NCBI GenBank assembly: GCA_030686995.1
Contig: CM060697.1
Span: 42,000,015 to 42,064,014 of the forward strand
Origin: Artemisia argyi
Taxonomy: Eukaryota; Streptophyta; Magnoliopsida; Asterales; Asteraceae
Direction of reading: 5' to 3'
Length of the DNA: 64,000 nucleotides
Part shown: positions 56,200-64,000 of the stretch, in pieces
How positions within the stretch are numbered: the stretch's first letter is position 1
How the letters are laid out: each line of letters starts with the position of its first letter
The notes under the pieces: generated by a model
The model's input: only the letters and a program-made list of their open reading frames with translations
Databases searched by the model: none
What the model was told of the DNA's origin: nothing
Position numbers and translations under genes: made by a program

Positions 56200-57448
56200 C
56201 AATAAACTCACACTTCGCATAAGCATTGCCACAAAAATACAAATAAGAAGCTGCAGTCTCCATCTTTGTCGGAATGGCACACACAAGTTTGGTGAAGTGT
56301 GGCTAACTAATAATCATCAAAAACAATCCAACATACTAAGCAACTAGCAACCCACCATTTAGACTTTGACAAAGGTTAGGCTAAGGTTTAAAGTGTAAAA
56401 TATTTTTGTATTTTTTTGGATGTAACAAAAACGAAAAGGATGGCTCGAAGGGTGTAACTAAGGGTATCTAGCGTTAAAGATGAACGCTAACAAAAGGGTT
56501 AAAAATTGGAAATTAACTAATCAATGTGACTAGCTAAAAATCAATAAGGAAGGCTATTTGGTTAAAATCCTAAGGTTGCCTCTTATCACGTATGTGTACT
56601 TATATTACAAAAATGTAATCTCAGAACGGTCTCATAATGATTTACAAGTACAAGTTCTAGAATAAATAAAATCACCGGCATACTCATAACAAAAGATTCG
56701 AGCATATAAGATGCATGCTAGACATGAACAGGCTAAAATCCTCACAATTTAGTGGAAAGGGTTATAATGTGTGCTAGCAAATGTTATCGATCCAAAAGTG
56801 GATTGCAATATTAATCGGGACACATCTCAATTCTTTCAAAATTACTGATTTTTCCAGTGGATAGATCCAGTTATTCTAATAAATTACTCCTAAAAGTGTG
56901 AAAACAACTAGATTATAAGGACAAACAAAATTTAAAAATTAAATCGATATTAGACTTAATTTCTTATTTACCTACTCACCCCTCACCCCCCCCCCCCCCC
57001 CCACACTTAAGATAAGCATTGTCCTCAATGTGATAAACTAACTTAAAAGTATGAAAGTAGGAAAAATGAGAAATTAAACCATGATATCCTGTTTTATGTT
57101 TCTATCCAATCTTCTGTTTCTTGCAATCAACACCTGCATTATTAGAAACAAAAACAAACAAACAAAAAGCATTGCAGTTTTATTCAAATTAGTGGCACAC
57201 CCCCACACTTAAGTTTGACCAAGCGGTAAAACTTTGGGGTGTAGACACTGAAAAATAAAATAAATTAAAAATAAACACACGGGTTGCCTCCCGAGAAGCG
57301 CTTGTTTTATTAACGAGTCCTCAGCCGGACTCAAACTTCGAATAGATTATGTAGTTGTAGTGTTACATTTCTTTTTAGGGATGTACACCACATTTCCTAA
57401 CACAATTCCCTCCCATGTTTCATCTATGTTTTCCAATGTAACTTTTTC

Positions 57449-60400
57449 TCATGCTCTAGGAAGAGCATCATAGATAAAACCATTATTGTGTGCCCAAGAG
57501 ACCATTCCCTTGTGTGGAGCCATGAATGTGATAGCTTCATATTCAAATTTGGATGGAATTTCTTCATTAGAAATTACGTTTAATTGCTCTTTATCATAAT
57601 AGAGTTTAATTCGGTGCCCATTTACAATGAAACTTCCACCATGTTTGTCATAAAGTTCAACATAACCTGATGGAAATCCATGTTTCACTACATATGGTCC
57701 AAACCATTTTGGTTTGAGTTTCGGAGCTTTAAACTTGTATTTCATATTGAAGAGCAGAATTTATCTCCAACTTTGAATTGTTTTTGAATTCTCGGCTTTC
57801 TATCGTGGTAAGCTTTGGTTCTTGCTTTGTATAGCTTGGAGTTCTCATAAGCTTGAAGTCTTAACTCATTGAGTTCATGCAATTGCAAAAATCTCTTTTC
57901 TCCAGCTATTTTTAGATCAGGATTACAGCTTCTTAACGCCCAGTAAGCACGGTGCTCAAGTTCGAACGGTAGATGACATGTTTTCCCATACAAGAGTCTG
58001 TATGGTGTTGTACCAATTGGTGTCTTATATGCCGTACGAAATGCCCATAGAGCGTCTTCTAATTTCCTTGACCAAACGGAAGGATTGTCCTTAACCGTTC
58101 TTTCAAGTATTCTTTTTATAGCTCTATTGGTCTTTTTGACATGACCACTACTTTGTGGATGATAAGCTGTAGCAAAACGATGATGAACTCCATATCGTTT
58201 CATTACTTTCTCCATTTGTTTATTACAGAACTGGGATCCTCTATCACTTATTAAAGCTTTAGGAATTCCATAGCGAGCAAAAAGCTTTTTGAGAAAGTTG
58301 ACAACAACTCGTGCATCGTTAGTAGGAAGAGCTTCAGCTTCAACCTATTTGGAAACATAATCGATAGCAACGAGGATATATTCGTATTTGTGTGATTTAG
58401 GGAAGGGTCCCATAAAATCAATTCCCGAAATGTCGAATATTTCACAGACTTGAATGCTCTTTTGAGGCATTTCGTCTCTTCGAGAAAGGTTACCAGATTT
58501 TTGGCACGCATCGCAGTTTTGAACGAGAGTATATGCTTCTTTGAAAATTGTAGGCCAATAGAATCCAGCATAAAAAACTTTTCTAGCTGTAGTGGAAGGA
58601 CCATAATGTCCCCCAGCTGGGCCATGATGACATTCATCAAGAATTTTTCATTTTCGGCACCCGAAACACATCTTCGTATCATTCCATCCTTGCACATTTT
58701 AAAAAGGTAAGGTTTCTCCCAATAATAGTGTTTTAGTTCTGAAAAGAACTTACTACGTTGGTAGTGACTCATCCCTTTTTTAAGAATATCTCCTGCAAGA
58801 TAATTTGTGTAATCTGCAAACCGTGGTACTTCCTCATCATCATCGTTATCTATCGTCATGAGAGTTTCTTCTGAAAAATAATCATTAATTTCGTTTTCTT
58901 TTAATTCTTCCAAATTCGGATTCTCAAGACGTGACAAATGATCAGCTGCAAGATTTTCTGCTCCTTTCTTGTCTTTTGTTTCGATATCGAATTCTTGTAG
59001 TAGTAAAATCCATCTGATAAGACGCGGTTTTGCATCTTGTTTGGTAAACAGATATTTGAGTGCGGAATGATCTGTAAAAACTATCATTTTTGAAAGCACG
59101 AGATAAGATCTGAATTTGTCGAATGCAAAAACTACGGCTAATAATTCCTTTTCTGTAACTGTATAGTTTTGTTGAGCATTGTTGAGTGTTTTACTAGCGA
59201 AGTATATAGGACGAAAATGTTTTCCTTCACGTTGTCCTAAAACAGCTCCAACAGCGAAATCGCTTGCATCACAAATAATTTCAAATGGTAGTGACCAATT
59301 AGGTGCAACCATAATTGGGGCACTAGTCAATTGACTTTTCAATGTTTCGAAAGCTTTAATGCAGTCTACATTAAAATCAAATACAGAATCCTTTTCTAAA
59401 AGTTTAGTCATAGGATGTGATATTTTTGAAAAATCTTTGATAAATCGGCGATAAAAACCGGCATGTCCTAGAAAACTTCTAACGGCTTTAACGTTAGTTG
59501 GTGGTGGTAATTTGGTGATAACATCTATTTTAGCTTTGTCTACTTCCATTCCTGAACTTGATATCTTGTGTCCTAACACAATTCCTTCAGTTTCCATGAA
59601 ATGACATTTTTCCCAATTAAGAACTAGATGTGCAGCTTCACATCTCTCAAGCATTTTATCGAGATTGGAAAGACAAGTTTCAAAAGAATCACCAAAAACT
59701 GAAAAGTCATCCATGAAAACTTCCATAGATGTCTCAAGCATATCTTGGAATATTGCGATCATACACCTTTGAAAAATTGCAGGTGCATTACATAGACCAA
59801 AAGGCATACGCCGGTAAGCGTAGGTTCCAAAAGGACATGTAAATGTGGTTTTCTCTTGATCGGCTGGATCGATAGGAATTTGGAAATATCCTGAAAAACC
59901 ATCAAGGAAGCAAAAGTATTTGTTTCCTGCTAATCTTTCGAGCATCTTATCCATGAACGGTAAAGGAAAATGATCTTTCCTGGTGGCTTTATTAAGTTTT
60001 CTGTAATCAATACATACTCGTCATCCAGTGACAGTTCTAGTAGGAACTAATTCATTCCTTTCGTTTGTCATTGCAGTCATTCCTCCTTTCTTCGGAACAC
60101 AATGAACTGGACTCACCCATGGGCTATCCTCGATAGGATAAATAATTCCTGCGTCAAGAAGTTTAATGATTTCCTTCTTAACAACTTCTTTCATATTGGG
60201 GTTGATTCGACGTTGTCTTTCTACAACGGGTTTAGTATCTTCTTCACAATTGATTTTGTGTTTGCAAAAATCTGGGCTAATTCCTGGAATATCAGAAGTT
60301 TTCCACGCAAAAGCGCATTTATGCTTCTTAAGAACAGAAACGAGTCTTTCTTTTTGATTTGTTTTGAGCAACGACGATATGACTACTGGAAGAAGTGAGT

Positions 60401-62974
60401 TTTCTTCTAAGTAGGCGTATTCGAGATTATTGGGAAGGGGTTTGAGTTCCAAATCAGTGGGTGGTTCTTCTAGAGATGATTTGATTTTCATTTGATCTTT
60501 TTCAGTGATATCTTTAAATTTCTCTTGTTCCTCTTCTTCTAATTTTACTTCCATGAATTCCTCAAATTCTTTATCAGAATCTATTTCACTGATCTTTTCT
60601 GAAGTAGTCATGAATGGTTTCGAATCGTCAAGTAATGCATCCAATTCTTCTTCAGTGACTTCATCAATTACATCGATGTTATAGCATGTGTCATCACTGG
60701 AATTTGGATATTTCATTGCTTTATCGATTAAGAATGTGATTCGATCTTCTCCTGCTCCAAGATTGAGTTCTCTGCCTTTGACTTTGATCATGGCATCAGC
60801 AGTGTTTAAGAAAGGTCTTCCTAAGATTAAGGGTACTCGACTATCTCCCTCCATTTCTAAGATGACAAAATCCACAGGAAAAACAAATTTACCAACTTGA
60901 ACAAGCATATTTTCAGCAACCCCAACAGGATATTGGTATGTATGGTTTGCTAATCTTATACTCATCTTAGTAGGTTTCAATGTATTGATGGAAAGTTTAG
61001 AATACAACGAATAGGGCATTAAATTGATACTTGCACCTAGATCGGCTAAAGCATCACATGTGATGTTGTTTCCTAATGTACATGGTATAAGAAAACTTCC
61101 GGGATCTTCTAGTTTTGGTAGAATTTTGTTTTGAATGATAGCAGAGCATTCTTCATTGAGAACGGTAGCAGAAATTTGTTCCAACTTGTTTCGATTATTA
61201 AGAAGTTCTTTCAAAAATTTCCCATAATTGGGCATTCCAGCTAGAACATCAACGAGGGGTACGTTAATTCTAACTTCTTTGATCATCTCAAAAAACTTCT
61301 TATTTCGCTCCTCTCTTTTCTCTTTTCTTAGTGCTTGTGGATATGGTATTTTCGGTGTATAAGGTTTTATTGGTGGAACGGTATTTTCTTTGGTTGGTAT
61401 TTGGGTTGGTTCTTCTTCAGCTGCTTCTTCTTCAGCTTCTTCCTCTTTCTCATCTTGAATGATAGTATTATCGGTAGGAACGGGTGGTGGATCATATGAA
61501 AGACCACTTCGAGTGAATACATCATTGATATGCTCATTTATGTTTTGTGGTGGACGATAATTCTTATCGTTTGATCCAGATGGTTTTGGATTGGATTGGG
61601 TGTTACTTGGTAATGTACCAGGAATTCGAGAAGAAAATTGATCAGAAAGTCTACCAAATTTTTGTTCAAGATCCTGGATAGAAGCTTGATGATTTTTCTG
61701 ACCTTGCTCAACTTTGGTTTTGAGATTGAAAAATTGAGTTTTTACAAACTCATTTGTAGTTCTTTGAGCAATTACGAAATCTCGCATCATTTTTTCGAAA
61801 TCAGATTCTTCCTTTTTATCAGAATTTGATGGGTTTGGGTTGTTTGTTCGGGGTTGAAAATCACGGTTGTTATCCCTTTGTTGGCGGTCTTGCCAATTTC
61901 CAAAACTTCTTCCGTAATAATTACCACGAAAACCTCCTCCATGATATCCTCCTTGGACATAATTGGCTTCCCCTTCGTTGGGTCCATTCATAGGTTGGTC
62001 ATCACACTCGGATGATGTGTGATTTCCTCCACAATTATTACAGCCATCTCGCATTTATTTCATTTCTCCTTTTATATCTTTGTATTGTGAGTCGATTTTA
62101 GAAGACAAGGCTTCTATTTTATCCATGAGTTTCGAATTATCTGAACTTTCGGCAAAAGCAATGGTTTTCCATAGGGGTTTGGTTTTGGAATCTTTTGACC
62201 AATCGAGTTTAAAGAGTACTCAATCTTCGAGAAGTTGATATGCCTCGTTAGGTGTTTTGTAAAGAAAAATTCCTCCGGCATCAAGGATTGCTTAGGATGC
62301 TTCATCAAGACCATGATAAAAGATTTGGATTACTGTTCCTCGTCCTAAATTATGACCATGACAACTTTGAAGCAAATCTTTCATGCGAAGCCAAACTTCA
62401 ACAAGAGATTCATTAGGATTTTGTGAAAAAGCACGGATTTCTCCCATTAGTCTATCATACATGGCAGGTGGAAAGAATCGGCTTACAAAAGCTTGCCTCA
62501 TCTCCTCCCAAGTATTGATAGTTCCTGGGGTTAATTCGTTATACCATACTTTGGCATCTCCGGCGAGTGATGATGGAAAAAGTTTGAGCTTAATAGCATC
62601 GACATCGGTTTCCATAACGAAACATGCCACAAATTTCAATGAATTCGGCAATGTGTTTATGCAGATCGGCCCCGCGAACGGCCATCAAATTGACGGTCTT
62701 TGATCATAGAAAGATGGTGACCTTTAACGGTAAAGTTTTCACCAAGGTCGGCGACAACAATAGCAGCTCCAGGAGTAGGTGCTACGGTTCGATTGGCGGC
62801 CCACATGGGTTGATCGTCAGCCATGGGTATTGGTTTAAAAAGATCGGAAATCGGATGTTCTTCGGAAAGATTATCAAACCAATTAAGAATAGATGAAGAT
62901 CTCTTCTTACGAAACAAACTTTCAGGATCGGATAAAGGTGTACTAAGCTTTTTAGTAGTAGAACGAGTGTTCAT
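57449..62974 (-). pseudogene. gag-pol: Element D gag-pol polyprotein, heavily interrupted
   Basis: It starts at ATG 62974 (MNTRSTTKKL) and ends near 57449. Domains on the minus strand: Gag capsid (62651-62292), zinc knuckle CNNCGGNHTSSEC (near 62040), retropepsin with DLGAS (near 61045), reverse transcriptase (60150-59600, FMDD near 59710), RNase H (59310-59000), integrase zinc finger and DDE core (58650-58180) and a C-terminal integrase part (57745-57449). Lesions seen: a frameshift in gag near 62655; stops TAA 62292-62294, TGA 62220-62222, TAA 62055-62057, TGA 60021-60023 (at a Trp codon, as element B shows) and TAG 58345-58347; frameshifts near 58645 and 57745. Several stops fit C-to-T change of methylated cytosine. 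This copy cannot make active enzymes. Confidence 0.9.
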
Positions 62975-63239
62975 ACAACTACTAAGAGAATCGAGTCAAT
63001 TACCTAAACAGAAGAACAAGAAAATAAAATTTTCGAAAACAGAAAATTCTATCCGAATCGGTTGGATACCAAACCATCGGATGGATGCTACGGTAAAATA
63101 AAAAAAACTTGGAAAAACTGGGAAACCGATCGGTTGGATGTCTATCCGATCGGTTGGATGCTACTGATTTTTTTTTTTTTTTAGAAAACGAACATGAAAA
63201 GAAATGGACTTTTAAAACTTAAAAGAAACACAATCAAAA
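62975..63239 (-). other. Element D leader between PBS and gag
   Basis: It holds perfect CCGATCGG palindromes at 63127 and 63147, degenerate relatives at 63044-63085 and a T run (63169-63182). No frame precedes the gag ATG. Confidence 0.6.
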
Positions 63240-63257
63240 TCCCCGGCAACGGCGCCA
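63240..63257 (-). other. Primer-binding site of element D (tRNA-Asp)
   Basis: On the minus strand it reads TGGCGCCGTTGCCGGGGA, identical to that of C-inner, six bases after the LTR. Confidence 0.9.
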
Positions 63258-63263
63258 AAAACT

Positions 63264-64000
63264 TGATGTGCGTTTTATTATGCAAGCTTTAAATTTATAA
63301 GGGTGAATTACCAAATCTAGAAACAACACATACGAGCAAGTGTACTCGTCCGTTATAGCAAGATATGATGATAAGTCGGGATCGTTCGCAGGGATTTGTG
63401 AGTGAATCAAAATATAAGTCTAAAAGTAAATCTCTAATGTACGCAAATAAGATAATAAGCAAATTCAATAATTTAAAAACTACACTTGTTTAGACTAGTT
63501 TTCTACTTAATGACACACATGATTGTGATAACTTTTGATAACATGTTGGTTGTGATAATTAGATGGTGGTCTAATCTATTGTTTCTACAAGTTAAACCTT
63601 CGTCAAGATTTTAGTTCATAAAAACAAGCTTTAGGTGTAAACCAATCAATTCAAGATCCATCCAAGGTTCATAAGGTATGGTGAATATCTTAAACACAAG
63701 AACAAACTCTTATTACAAATCAAATACTCTTAGGAAATGATTAATACAAAAGGTAACCCATTCATAGACAAAAAGGTTACAATTGTTTATAAACATCTAA
63801 ACTTTCGTCCAACTAAAGGTTTACAAACAATCCGATTTGATGTTATAAAAGCATTCTCATTACAATCATACTTCTTGTTTCTTTGTTTAGCCAAGAATAA
63901 TTATGGTGAAAAACAATTATTCATAGACAAATGATTATAACTAGTTGAATAATAACAAATCTTTCGAACCTTGAAACTATTATCAATTAGTTAACATTGA
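63264..64000 (-). repeat. Element D 5' LTR, truncated by window end
   Basis: It matches 53549 onward with a small number of substitutions. The remaining part lies beyond the window. Confidence 0.9.

Larger units (their letters stand above)
55288..57448 (-). other. Element D 3' untranslated region with three G-rich tracts
   Basis: In minus-strand order: the conserved post-ORF motif (57303-57281); G-tract 1 (57213-57192); hairpin CATTG-AGGA-CAATG (57030-57017) followed by a 17-G run (57002-56986); and hairpin TTTGCTTG-AGGA-CAAGCAAA (55325-55306) followed by the polypurine tract (55295-55291) at the LTR. A (TA)n microsatellite lies at 56142-56197. There is no coding signal. Confidence 0.7.
53549..64000 (-). 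mobile_element. Element D: Athila-like Ty3 LTR retrotransposon, minus strand, 5' LTR cut by window
   Basis: The 3' LTR is 53549-55287 and the 5' LTR runs from 63264 past the window end. The tRNA-Asp PBS is at 63240-63257. Gag-pol is present but broken by many stops and shifts. The five bases before the element are ATTAG (53544-53548); the partner lies outside the window. LTR ends are TGAT...ATCA, as in B and C. Confidence 0.92.

Noticed and set aside
56009..56347. Tyr/Ile repeat proteins on both strands
   Set aside because: They are translations of the (TA)n microsatellite.

Overview
This is nuclear DNA of a flowering plant, most likely a eudicot. It is AT-rich, with spliced gene structure and decayed copies of two plant genes (plastid division FtsZ1 and CDP-diacylglycerol synthase). 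Most of it is nested plant transposable elements. The LTR styles suggest Asteraceae, but that is only an impression. One intact-looking host gene is visible, a four-exon minus-strand gene at 1119-2572.

Layout. 1-2760: host gene with its promoter. 2760-8230: intergenic DNA with a PIF/Harbinger-like MITE (3254-3577) and a minus-strand LTR remnant (about 4050-6167). 8232-16118: a CACTA element with TTT target duplication, itself carrying a 4.3-kb non-autonomous Helitron (9081-13401) with exon-like segments. 16798-32916: element B, an Athila-like Ty3 retrotransposon with 4.1-4.6 kb LTRs and a broken gag-pol, left as a truncated tandem. 33000-36892: a MITE relative, a Helitron-type 3' end and scrambled CDP-diacylglycerol synthase exons. 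36893-50912: element C-outer (minus), split by its own relative C-inner (40370-48082, plus). Each has a perfect 5-bp target duplication and no reverse transcriptase. 50918-51860: FtsZ1 pseudogene, contiguous with the left flank once C is removed. 53549-64000: element D, a decayed minus-strand Athila-like element whose 5' LTR runs off the window.

How the parts work together. B, C and D all use a primer-binding site for tRNA-Asp and share LTR ends TGAT...ATCA. C encodes only Gag plus a protease-like fold (inner) or only the protease-like fold (outer), so it must borrow enzymes from an autonomous relative. The most interesting signals are non-coding and shared by B, C and D. (1) Each carries three G-rich tracts of the form AAGTGTGGGGG in its 3' untranslated part. 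The second and third are preceded by hairpins whose stems differ in sequence but stay complementary around a conserved (A/G)GGA or GGA loop. (2) The U5 of C has a 15-nt perfect complement to the 5' end of tRNA-Asp, with a weaker version in D. (3) The LTRs of C and D carry palindromes spaced in pairs about two helical turns apart. All coordinates and reading frames were read by eye; no alignment or database search was run.
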